6,899 nt of DNA from JALQTD01 sp965657495 (GTDB taxonomy: Bacteria; Bacteroidota; Bacteroidia; Flavobacteriales_D; Sanyastnellaceae): the NCBI GenBank assembly GCA_965657495.1, contig CBFHPD010000058.1, forward strand, positions 1-6,899, written 5' to 3'. This document shows, one piece after another, positions 1 through 6,202 of this stretch (position 1 is its first letter; each line of letters opens with the position of its first letter). Position numbers and translations under genes: made by a program. Under the pieces are notes generated by a model. The model had not been told where the DNA came from. It made no database searches and saw nothing but the letters and a program-made list of their open reading frames with translations.

Positions 1-2
1 AG

Positions 3-521
3 CTGGCTTCCGAGGAAGATGCGTGCGGGGATGACCGCGGTTTGACGGGCCAAATCCAGCCCCCCACGTCTCCCGGGTTCGCCCACAGCATGGACCTCCG
101 GCACGCGGCCGTTGCACAAGAGGGCGGGCACCTCCACATCACTGTCGCTTTGTGCGCGCCGTGGTCTACGCAGTGGTCGCCGCGTTTCGGGTTCGATCAC
201 GTGGCCTTTGGGGCCAGCATCTGGAAGGAAGGTGCTGCGGAGCCGCTCGTGGCCTGGCGGCACAGCGGTTGGTCCCTGCAACCCGTTTCTCCCGTGCCGG
301 GCCTGTCCACAGAAGGCGTGCTGCCTTCCGGTGAGCTGAAGTGGACGCTCGAGCAGCCTGACTGTGCGGCGTGCGTGCTCAGGTTGGACACCTGGGACGC
401 GGACGGCAACGGGGATTGGCGCCCGATTGAGCGGGAGGCTGGGCCTTACACCATGGGCGGTCCTCCGGGCAGCACGCCCGTGATGGATCGCCTCGAAGTG
501 CGGTTCCAACCGCGTCGGTAA
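3..521 (+). CDS. C-terminal part of a secreted glycoside hydrolase (alpha-amylase type), 5' end outside window
   Basis: The reading frame is open to the left edge of the window and ends at TAA 519-521, so only the last 172 codons are seen. A TTG at 42 could be read as a start, but coherent domain sequence (GDDRG, visible residues 9-13) lies before it, so the gene very probably begins upstream. The visible pattern is GDDRG, then PPTSPGF, then FGFDHVAF (about 62-69), then LRLDTWDADGNGDWRPIE and AGPYTMGG (about 126-153), ending near PVMD. From memory of the family, this order matches the glucodextranase-like C-terminal module that follows the catalytic barrel in many secreted alpha-amylase-family enzymes; it is beta-rich and probably aids substrate binding or stability. 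No catalytic residues are inside the window, so the enzyme class is inferred. There is no T9SS-type sorting tail: the protein ends soon after this module. It lies 16 bp before ribA on the same strand, but a functional link is not evident. Confidence 0.62.
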   Translation: MASEEDACGDDRGLTGQIQPPTSPGFAHSMDLRHAAVAQEGGHLHITVALCAPWSTQWSPRFGFDHVAFGASIWKEGAAEPLVAWRHSGWSLQPVSPVPGLSTEGVLPSGELKWTLEQPDCAACVLRLDTWDADGNGDWRPIEREAGPYTMGGPPGSTPVMDRLEVRFQPRR

Positions 522-525
522 GGCC

Positions 526-533
526 TACCTTTG
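526..533 (+). promoter_or_regulatory. Possible Bacteroidota -7 promoter element for ribA
   Basis: The octamer TACCTTTG matches the Bacteroidota -7 consensus TAnnTTTG exactly and ends 4 bases before the ribA ATG at 538. No good -33 TTTG is seen about 20 bases upstream; only a weak GGTTCC near 502-507 falls there, inside the preceding gene. If used, transcription would begin almost at the ATG and give a leaderless or nearly leaderless mRNA. One octamer can occur by chance, so this is tentative. Confidence 0.3.
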
Positions 534-537
534 TCCC

Positions 538-1131
538 ATGAAAGTACTGGCCTCCACGAACCTCCCCACTGATTACGGCGGGTTCCGGTTCATTGCCTTC
601 GGGTCGCCTGACGAAGCTGGGGAACAAGGAAGGCCCCACGTCGCCCTATACCGGCCCCAATCCAGCGGGGCCACAGACCTCCGGATCCACAGCGAGTGCA
701 TGACGGGCGATGTGTTCCATTCGGTGAAATGCGATTGTGGCCCCCAATTGAACGCGGCGCTGGATCGGTTCGGAGCCGACGGGGGCTTGCTCATCTACTT
801 GCGCCAAGAGGGACGGGGCATCGGTTTGGTGGAGAAAATCAAGGCCTACGAGTTGCAGGCTGCCGGCATGGACACGTTGGATGCAAACCTGCATTTGGGC
901 CACGGTGCGGACGACCGCCAATATGACGCTGCCATTTGGCTTTTGAAGGAGTTGAAAATTGATCGTGTTCGGTTGCATTCCAACAACCCCGAAAAGATTG
1001 CGGCCTTGCGCGCTGCGGGCATCGAGGTCTCCGAACGCATAGCCCTCGAGGTCGGGCGCGTTCCCGAAAACGCCGATTACCTCGACACCAAGCGCGACCG
1101 CATGGGGCACATCCTGTCGTCCATGGGCTGA
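538..1131 (+). CDS. ribA: GTP cyclohydrolase II
   Basis: This cytoplasmic zinc enzyme opens GTP to 2,5-diamino-6-ribosylamino-4(3H)-pyrimidinone 5'-phosphate, releasing formate and pyrophosphate, the first committed step of riboflavin synthesis. At 197 residues it matches the stand-alone E. coli-type RibA; the RibB (DHBP synthase) half found in RibBA fusions is absent. The zinc ligands are Cys54, Cys65 and Cys67 in HSECMTGD...KCDCG. The RQEGRGIGL motif at 89-97 binds the substrate phosphates. Tyr104, Asp125 and Arg127 (in GADDR) align with the E. coli catalytic Tyr105, Asp126 and Arg128. The C-terminus carries NNPEK, GRVPEN and YLDTKRDRMGH, all typical of the family. The ATG at 538 gives an N-terminus that aligns with RibA proteins (LPTDYG...). 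It begins 16 bp after the preceding stop and is followed by its own terminator. No other riboflavin gene and no FMN riboswitch is seen nearby. Confidence 0.96.
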   Translation: MKVLASTNLPTDYGGFRFIAFGSPDEAGEQGRPHVALYRPQSSGATDLRIHSECMTGDVFHSVKCDCGPQLNAALDRFGADGGLLIYLRQEGRGIGLVEKIKAYELQAAGMDTLDANLHLGHGADDRQYDAAIWLLKELKIDRVRLHSNNPEKIAALRAAGIEVSERIALEVGRVPENADYLDTKRDRMGHILSSMG

Positions 1132-1178
1132 TTCCTCCCGCGTCGATGCCATCGAAAAACGCCTTATATTCATGGGGG

Positions 1179-1204
1179 AAATGCGTTGCAACGCATTTTT
1201 TTTT
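1179..1204 (+). terminator. Rho-independent terminator after ribA
   Basis: A perfect 20-base palindrome, AAATGCGTTGCAACGCATTT (1179-1198), can fold as an 8-bp stem with a TGCA tetraloop. It runs directly into a tract of nine T residues (1196-1204). It lies 48 bases after the ribA stop and is placed to end that transcript before the next plus-strand gene. The stem is less GC-rich than many terminators, but the T tract is strong. Confidence 0.8.
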
Positions 1205-1246
1205 CCGATAATCACATTGTCACATATTTTCATTCCACCTCCACGA

Positions 1247-1278
1247 TTGAATATCATTTAATTTCGAAGGCAAGTTTG
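1247..1278 (+). promoter_or_regulatory. Candidate Bacteroidota promoter for the membrane regulator gene
   Basis: The gap 1205-1285 is clearly richer in A and T than the flanking genes, as expected of a promoter region. A TTGA at 1247-1250 sits 21 bases (counted from its TTG) before CAAGTTTG at 1271-1278, which differs from the -7 consensus TAnnTTTG at one position. An alternative, TAATTTCG at 1259-1266, also has one mismatch but no -33 partner at the right distance. The ATG follows at 1286, so the leader would be very short. No Shine-Dalgarno sequence is well placed. Tentative. Confidence 0.3.
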
Positions 1279-1285
1279 AGCAGGC

Positions 1286-2599
1286 ATGGAGCACAAGGTC
1301 GGTAAACGAGGGAGCGAAGCATTGCGGTGGGCGCTGAGCGTGGCAGCGGTCGCGGCCACGTCGATGCCGGTGCAGGGCATGTTTTGGGAAGCCACGAAGG
1401 GGGAGCAAGATCGCGTAGTGAAGTACCGGCTGGAGGGTTCAGATTCGTTGGTCATTCAACAGGGTTTCATCCAGGTTCCTGCACATTTCCCCTTGAATGG
1501 AAGCGTCCCGGGCAGTGCTGTCACGGCGGGCCCCCACGGGTGGTTGGTGTTCAACGACGGAGAAATGGATGCGCTTGCAGGAACGCTGTGGAGCTGGAAT
1601 GCATCGACTGAGAAATGGCAAGAACGGAGGACCACGGGGGAGCAACCGAACCTGAGCCTGCCGCACATGGATTTCAGCGATGGTTCTCGGCTGCAACGCC
1701 TCACCATGGGCGATGAATTGGCGGTGCATGAATTGAACCTGACGACGGGGACTTGGAGTTTGCGCCTGAAGTCGGAAACGGCGGGATGGTCACCGGAGGC
1801 GGGACCATTCAATTTGCAGGACTTTGTGGTGTGGGCGAGTGAAGGCCAAATCCTGTACATTTTCGACAAGCGGACCGACCAATTGGCGAGCTTCCCGTCG
1901 GACGCATGGGCCGGGCACCTCGCTGCTGCAGAGGGTGCTGAAATCGTTCGTACGGGTGGTGGAAACGTGCTGGAATTTGGGTCGACTTCCGGGGCACTCA
2001 ACCGGTTTGACTTCAATGAAAAAGTGCGCTACGCCAGCTTTTCCTCACCTTTTGAGTGGGCTCTGGCGGACCAAACATTGGAAGGCAACAACAACCTGTT
2101 TTCCAATTGGTCATTTTGGCTGCTGTTGGGAACGTGGGGGACGTTTGCGGTGTGGTGGTGGAGGAACCGGGGAGTGGGGGCGAACAATCATGAAGCTGAC
2201 AACGGCACTTTGCTGGCCGGTGAGTCGGCGCTTCCGCAGGAAGTGTTGGACAGCATTGCCCACTGGTCGGATCCGCTGAAGTTGGTCGTCCTTTCGGATC
2301 AATCCGTTTTCACGGCATCCGAGCTCGACGAGTTGTTTGACATCCATGACATCGCTTCTCCGGAGACGTTGCGGGCGAAGCGGTCGCGTCTAATTCAAGG
2401 CGTCAATACTGAATTCAACCTCTTGTTTGGATACGATTTGATTCGCAGGAAACGCGACGACAACGACCGGAGAAAAGTCCTATACACCCGGAGTGGATTG
2501 CCCCCTCAGCTCGCGAAGAGTTTACATCGAAATCGCGTGCATCAGTTCCATGCAAACGATGGCGCCGACCGTACCGACCGCGTAACCGAGGACCGCTAA
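1286..2599 (+). CDS. Membrane-anchored protein with beta-rich periplasmic region and C-terminal winged-helix-like domain; putative transmembrane regulator
   Basis: I do not recognise a named family. The 437-residue protein begins with a basic stretch and hydrophobic segment (about 4-30) that looks like a signal peptide, which supports the ATG at 1286. Residues 31-270 are rich in W, G, T and short beta-like strands with kelch- or propeller-like turns (LWSWNASTEKW at 101-111, LTTGTWSLRL at 152-161), suggesting a periplasmic sensing domain. A single transmembrane helix spans about 275-292 and is followed by RNR, giving a cytoplasmic C-terminus. Residues 340-402 (VFTASELDELF, then a long helix around SPETLRAKRSRL, then RRKRDDNDRRKVLY) have the helix-helix-wing outline of a winged HTH; the last part resembles the wing of MarR-like proteins. 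Inference: an extracytoplasmic signal is passed to a DNA-binding domain in one polypeptide. Residues 403-437 form a polar tail, and from residue 413 on they are encoded inside the overlap with the convergent DUF819 gene. The basic C-terminal segment could instead serve a non-DNA role. Confidence 0.8.
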   Translation: MEHKVGKRGSEALRWALSVAAVAATSMPVQGMFWEATKGEQDRVVKYRLEGSDSLVIQQGFIQVPAHFPLNGSVPGSAVTAGPHGWLVFNDGEMDALAGTLWSWNASTEKWQERRTTGEQPNLSLPHMDFSDGSRLQRLTMGDELAVHELNLTTGTWSLRLKSETAGWSPEAGPFNLQDFVVWASEGQILYIFDKRTDQLASFPSDAWAGHLAAAEGAEIVRTGGGNVLEFGSTSGALNRFDFNEKVRYASFSSPFEWALADQTLEGNNNLFSNWSFWLLLGTWGTFAVWWWRNRGVGANNHEADNGTLLAGESALPQEVLDSIAHWSDPLKLVVLSDQSVFTASELDELFDIHDIASPETLRAKRSRLIQGVNTEFNLLFGYDLIRRKRDDNDRRKVLYTRSGLPPQLAKSLHRNRVHQFHANDGADRTDRVTEDR

Positions 2600-3799
2600 C
2601 AAGACGCCCACCGGGGCCAGCGCCGGGGAAAACGCACTCGCCACGATGGGCGCTGAGGCGGCCCCGCCCACATTGGCTTGGGAACCGACGGCCACGAAAA
2701 AGAACGGGGCCTTGATCCATTTGGCCACCGCTAAAAGCGTGATGATGTGCACGGCCATCCAAATGAGTCCAATCAAGATGACCGACCAGTAGACATCCCA
2801 TTGGTGATAGAGCTCGCGCAAGTTCATCTTCATGCCGATGGTGGCCACGAGGACGTACAAAAAGACACTGCCGATTTTGCTCGCGCCGGCGCCTTCGTAC
2901 GAGCGGGCGGGGGTGAAGCTCAAACCGATTCCGATGAGGGTGGCCAGCACCACAATCCAGAAAAATCCTTGCTCCAGGCTGGAGAGGTACACCACGAAGC
3001 TGTCGGGGTTTGCGGATTTGATTTGGCCAAACCAACTGGCAAACCAAGGTCCCAATCCATCCGCTCCCATGTGTGCCACGGCGACGGACCCAAAGGCCAG
3101 TCCACAAATGACCACCAAGTCAGCGAACGACGGGTTGCGTGCGATGCTTTTCGAGAAGTGCTCCACTTTTTCCTTCAGCGCTGTGACCGCACTGGCATCC
3201 GCTTTGAGTTTTCGGTCCAACACGGCGCTCATGCCCGCTCCGACCAACAGGAACGGCATCCACAAATTCGCTACGAAAACATCCACGATGAGCATGGCAC
3301 TGAATTGGTCGTCGGTGGTTTGGGAGATTTCTTTCAAGGCTGCTTGGTTGGCGCCACCTCCAATCCACGAGCCCGCCACTGTCGAAAGGCCCCGCCAGAA
3401 AGCCTCCGGATCGTCGCCGCCCAACACCGCGGGCTCCATGTAGCTCACCAGCTTCAGCGCCACCGGTCCCCCGATGACGATGCCGATGGTGGCCGTAAAG
3501 AACATGATGAGCGCCTTGGGACCGAGGTTCCAAATGCCTTTCAAATCAATGCTTAAGCACAGCAAAACAAGGCTCGCGGGGAGCAAGTACCGGGAAGCCA
3601 CGAAGTACAAGGAGGAGGATTCTCCGTCGATGATTCCCGCCGAGTTGAGCAAAGCGGGCAGGAAATAGCACAGCAGCAAGGACGGAACAATGCGGTAAAA
3701 CTTCGCAAACTTTGGCAAGCGGCTCGTGTGGAACACCACGGCCAATGTGGCCATGAGCAATCCGAGTACCACCGCGTCGTTGGTGATCAATGCAGTCAT
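2522..3799 (-). CDS. DUF819 family multispanning membrane protein (YjcL-like), putative transporter
   Basis: This is a 425-residue, strongly hydrophobic inner-membrane protein. It carries the hallmarks of the DUF819 family (Bacillus YjcL type): GSWIGGGANQAA at 143-154 and, near the end, SQANVGGAASAPIVASAF followed by LAPVGVLLAVLGYAVGT (373-412). These two glycine- and alanine-rich stretches sit in equivalent places in the two halves, as in transporters with an inverted repeat. A charged cytoplasmic or periplasmic loop lies around 200-230 (DRKLKADASAVTALKEKVEH). Substrate and mechanism are not established for the family. I chose ATG at 3799 (MTALITND) over an in-frame TTG nine bases upstream, because the TTG adds only MRP and overlaps a promoter-like motif. 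It lies 53 bp downstream of the metalloprotease gene on the same strand with no terminator between, so co-transcription is possible. Its last 78 bases overlap the end of the convergent plus-strand gene. Confidence 0.93.
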   Translation of the reverse strand: MTALITNDAVVLGLLMATLAVVFHTSRLPKFAKFYRIVPSLLLCYFLPALLNSAGIIDGESSSLYFVASRYLLPASLVLLCLSIDLKGIWNLGPKALIMFFTATIGIVIGGPVALKLVSYMEPAVLGGDDPEAFWRGLSTVAGSWIGGGANQAALKEISQTTDDQFSAMLIVDVFVANLWMPFLLVGAGMSAVLDRKLKADASAVTALKEKVEHFSKSIARNPSFADLVVICGLAFGSVAVAHMGADGLGPWFASWFGQIKSANPDSFVVYLSSLEQGFFWIVVLATLIGIGLSFTPARSYEGAGASKIGSVFLYVLVATIGMKMNLRELYHQWDVYWSVILIGLIWMAVHIITLLAVAKWIKAPFFFVAVGSQANVGGAASAPIVASAFSPALAPVGVLLAVLGYAVGTVGAIVCMELMHAISM

Positions 3800-3805
3800 G
3801 GGCCG

Positions 3806-3812
3806 CAAACTA
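3806..3812 (-). promoter_or_regulatory. Weak promoter-like motif before the DUF819 gene
   Basis: Read on the minus strand, TAGTTTG ends six bases before the ATG at 3799. It resembles the Bacteroidota -7 element TAnnTTTG but is one base short between TA and TTTG. No convincing -33 partner is seen. It could give the DUF819 gene its own promoter independent of the metalloprotease gene, but support is slight. Confidence 0.15.
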
Positions 3813-3852
3813 CGGATTCAGCCGCGAAGTAGGGAAGGGGAACAGGTGTTTC

Positions 3853-6123
3853 TCAACGCACCCGCACGTGAATGACGGATGGGGAGACCGGGTGTTCGTA
3901 GTCGGCCGCGGAGAGTTCGAGGATGTAAGCCCCGCTGGCAATCCACGTATCGGTGCGCAACCGGTGGCGCCCATCGGCTTCGCGTTCGGTCACCGCCTCC
4001 CAAACGAGCACACCGCTCGGAGAGAACAGCCGTGCCCGCATGCCGTCGCGTTCGAAGCCTTCGACCGTCCATACGGGCGGTTGTTCGATGGAGGGGTTGG
4101 GGAAGAGCTTGATTTGACGGGCAGCGGCTTCATCGGCCAACATCTCGCCCGTTTCGTCGCATTCGCCGTACTCACAAGCACCGGGATCGGTCGCTTTTTC
4201 GTCGTAATTGCACGCGCGCGCATCTTGGCATCCGGCCCATTCCAACTGGTCGCAAATGCCGTCGCCATCCGCATCGCCGAGGCAGGCACCGGAGCAGTCC
4301 CGTCCAAATTCAGGGAAGGCGCATTCGCTCAAGAACGTGGCCTGTGGGTCGTAATTGCATCCCATTTGGTCTGTGCAACCCAGACGTTCTTCCCCATCGC
4401 ACACGCCGTTGAGGTTCGCGTCCATGCAGCGCTGGGGCTCCACGTTGGATACGCAGAACGAGGCCGTGGTGCCATCACCGTAATCGCCTTGTCCTGAAGT
4501 CAACACATCGCCGGAAGCGGATCGCATCTCGTACCAGGTCCGCGGGCCGTTGAGGCCATCCCCGCCGGCGTCGGTCAGCTCGAGGCGGTAGCATCCGGCG
4601 GGCACGCAGGTGGACTGTTGGACCGGAATGCCGGCCTTGCCAATGGGGTAGGGCGTGGAATGCGCCCACTCGGTGCCGGCTTGGTCCGTCAAGGTCCACT
4701 GCACTTCGTCCCCGAAGGCATCGGGAGCGAGGGTGAAATCCAACCGGTTGCCCGGCAGGTTCTCGGCTCCGAAGACGTAGGTGTTGTTTTCAACATAACC
4801 TTCGAGCTCCACAAACGGATTCGAAGCATCCACCACATTGTGCCCGCCTTCAACCGGCAATTCCAACGTGGCTGTGATCGCGTAGGGACCGTAGCCGATG
4901 CCCATGCGCGGCGCCTCGATGCGCATCCGTTCGCCGGGCAGCAGGCGACCGCTCCAGAAAAGGGGGAAGGGGTCGTGGCTGTTGAGTTGCAGGCGGATGA
5001 CCGCGGAGTCGATGGGCGTGGTGCCGAAATTGGCCAGCTCAATCCACGGAGTGCCTTCTTGTGCACAGGCCAAATCCCGCACCCCCACCTCGGTGATCGC
5101 CCCGTCCAAAGCCGCCACCGGTTCTTTGGTGGCCGGTTCGAGGAGACCGGGTAGGATGGACTTGACGGTGGCGCGCATCCGCTCTTTTTGGCCAGGCGTG
5201 AAGTGGTTGCGGCAGATGCCGGGAATGCCGTCCATGTGGTTGTGGTCGGCTTCGTCGTTGGAGGACAAACAGCGCGTGCGCATGGCCGATGGCGGCGTAT
5301 CGCAGACCCCATCCCCGTCGTGAAAACAATCGGCGGAACCTCCCACCACGGGAGCATAGACGTGCCGGAGGCCGAGGTAGTGGCCCATTTGGTGCGTCAG
5401 CGTCCGGTTTTCAGCCGTCCAAGCGTCCACCCATCCGAGGGTGCCAAAGGCCCGGGCGGCCACGGCAATTCCCCAAGGAGCGCTGTCCCGGGAAGCACCG
5501 ATGGTCCGGCCTTTCCATTCCACTTCGCCCAAAGTGGGCAACACGAAGATGTTGATGTAATGCTCCGGATCCCACGCCAATTCCGGCATCCATTCCGCCG
5601 CGTTCTGGGCGGTGCGGTCTTCCACAAGGTGCCGCACGATGCCGCTTGTCGGCCGCCCGGAAGCATCGCGCCGGGCCCAAGCAAAGCGGATGCCCGTGTC
5701 GGTTCCAGCGGCGTTTTCGAAGTCGGCGTTCAACGCCTCCAAGGCACTGGCCAATTGGTCGAAGCCCAAGTTGAACGCATCGCCAATCACCTCCCCGCGG
5801 TGCAACACGTGTACCACAACGGGCAGCTCCAACACCGCTTCCGCAGGGCGCGTACCGCTGTAAACGCGGAATCGGTCGCGGTTGATTTGGTCGCGCACAG
5901 CCGCGTCAAACCGTTCGAATGAACGGCGGGCTGCGCCGGCCAGCGGTTGCGAGGCTTCGTCCAAAGGACAAGCCAGCCCGCGGTCCGGAACGACATCTTC
6001 TGCGTGCACTGAAATCGGTCCAACTTCGCTGGTATGCGGCTGTTGGGCCTGAACGGCGAGCGCACAAGCAAGGAGGACAATCAAGCCCGCGGAGCGGGAA
6101 AGGAGGGCGTAGAATGGGGTCAT
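3853..6123 (-). CDS. Secreted M43 (pappalysin/cytophagalysin-type) metalloprotease homologue with T9SS sorting domain; catalytic Glu replaced by Gln
   Basis: The 756-residue protein starts with a Sec signal peptide (1-26, ending VQA before QQ), which fixes the ATG at 6123. The M43-like region spans about 98-325: LELPVVVHVLHRG, ALNADF, YINIFVLP, HQMGHYLGLRH (244-254), GDGVCDTPP (270-278), NHMDG with Met-turn Met297, and NHFTPGQKERMRA. Zinc ligands His244, His248 and His254 are present, but the general-base Glu of HExxH is Gln245 (codon CAA). Peptidase activity is therefore doubtful although the fold and zinc site look intact. Next come a beta-rich segment (345-445, perhaps CARDB or lamin-tail-like) and a domain at 450-558 with GCYRLELTDAGGDGLNG, a pattern seen in other Bacteroidota secreted proteins. 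Two cysteine/Asp-rich repeats (566-652) and a T9SS type A sorting domain (671-756, LFPNP at 673-677, GAYILEL near 731) complete it. The last feature predicts export across the outer membrane and removal of the tail. It lies 79 bp after the FKBP gene. Single-base sequencing error at 5391 is the main alternative explanation for the Gln. Confidence 0.94.
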   Translation of the reverse strand: MTPFYALLSRSAGLIVLLACALAVQAQQPHTSEVGPISVHAEDVVPDRGLACPLDEASQPLAGAARRSFERFDAAVRDQINRDRFRVYSGTRPAEAVLELPVVVHVLHRGEVIGDAFNLGFDQLASALEALNADFENAAGTDTGIRFAWARRDASGRPTSGIVRHLVEDRTAQNAAEWMPELAWDPEHYINIFVLPTLGEVEWKGRTIGASRDSAPWGIAVAARAFGTLGWVDAWTAENRTLTHQMGHYLGLRHVYAPVVGGSADCFHDGDGVCDTPPSAMRTRCLSSNDEADHNHMDGIPGICRNHFTPGQKERMRATVKSILPGLLEPATKEPVAALDGAITEVGVRDLACAQEGTPWIELANFGTTPIDSAVIRLQLNSHDPFPLFWSGRLLPGERMRIEAPRMGIGYGPYAITATLELPVEGGHNVVDASNPFVELEGYVENNTYVFGAENLPGNRLDFTLAPDAFGDEVQWTLTDQAGTEWAHSTPYPIGKAGIPVQQSTCVPAGCYRLELTDAGGDGLNGPRTWYEMRSASGDVLTSGQGDYGDGTTASFCVSNVEPQRCMDANLNGVCDGEERLGCTDQMGCNYDPQATFLSECAFPEFGRDCSGACLGDADGDGICDQLEWAGCQDARACNYDEKATDPGACEYGECDETGEMLADEAAARQIKLFPNPSIEQPPVWTVEGFERDGMRARLFSPSGVLVWEAVTEREADGRHRLRTDTWIASGAYILELSAADYEHPVSPSVIHVRVR
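3856..4113 (-). other. T9SS type A C-terminal sorting domain (within the M43 homologue)
   Basis: Residues 671-756 show the usual order: IKLFPNP at the start, a beta strand with RLFSPSGVLVWE, TDTWIASGAYILEL, and a short final strand IHVRVR ending at the stop. In the family this domain directs cargo through the PorU/PorV-linked type IX secretion machinery and is cleaved off. Its presence is one of the main grounds for assigning the window to Bacteroidota. Confidence 0.88.
4168..4428 (-). repeat. Two diverged copies of a Cys/Asp-rich protein repeat
   Basis: Copy 1 is encoded at 4318-4428 (residues 566-602) and copy 2 at 4168-4296 (610-652). Each has an acidic calcium-loop-like part (DANLNGVCDGEE; DADGDGICDQLE) followed by a GC.D...CNYD..A....C.. 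unit. The acidic parts resemble thrombospondin type 3 calcium motifs. The two copies are clearly related in protein but have diverged at the DNA level. Such units are common just before T9SS tails and probably act as rigid, calcium- and disulfide-stabilised spacers. Confidence 0.8.
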
Positions 6124-6124
6124 G

Positions 6125-6171
6125 AAAAAAACCTTGATGGCCCCTTTTACGAGGGAATGCCATCAAGGTTT
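6125..6171 (-). terminator. Strong intrinsic terminator after the FKBP gene, abutting the next start codon
   Basis: Arms at 6129-6141 and 6159-6171 are perfectly complementary over 13 bp, with a 17-base loop in which CCC (6142-6144) and GGG (6153-6155) may also pair. Read on the minus strand, the 3' arm runs into seven T residues (complement of A at 6125-6131). It lies 31 bases after the FKBP stop. The T tract ends one base before the ATG of the M43 homologue at 6123, so it occupies that gene's whole proximal leader. On the plus strand the hairpin is not followed by a T run, so it should act for the minus strand only. Confidence 0.88.
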
Positions 6172-6202
6172 CATTCATACGCCGTCCAGGCGCGGGGTCA
6201 AA

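Noticed and set aside
646..1257. Long minus-strand open frame of about 200 codons opposite ribA
   Set aside because: It lies antisense to a gene with all catalytic residues of GTP cyclohydrolase II, and its translation shows no recognisable domain; a shadow of GC-rich coding sequence.
2600..2650. GC-rich partial symmetry (CCGGGG...CCGGGG) just after the plus-strand gene, as a terminator
   Set aside because: The arms do not pair into a clean stem, no T tract follows, and the segment is conserved coding sequence of the DUF819 gene.
2747..3556. Plus-strand open frame of 269 codons opposite the DUF819 gene
   Set aside because: The translation is rich in H, R and Q with no hydrophobic or domain pattern, while the minus strand encodes a clear conserved membrane protein.
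5188..5922. Plus-strand open frame of 244 codons opposite the M43 homologue
   Set aside because: Antisense to conserved metalloprotease sequence with no domain signal of its own.
6122..6180. Similar short peptides (MKKTLMA..., MNETLMA...) readable on both strands
   Set aside because: The similarity is a direct result of the inverted repeat of the terminator hairpin, not of two small genes.
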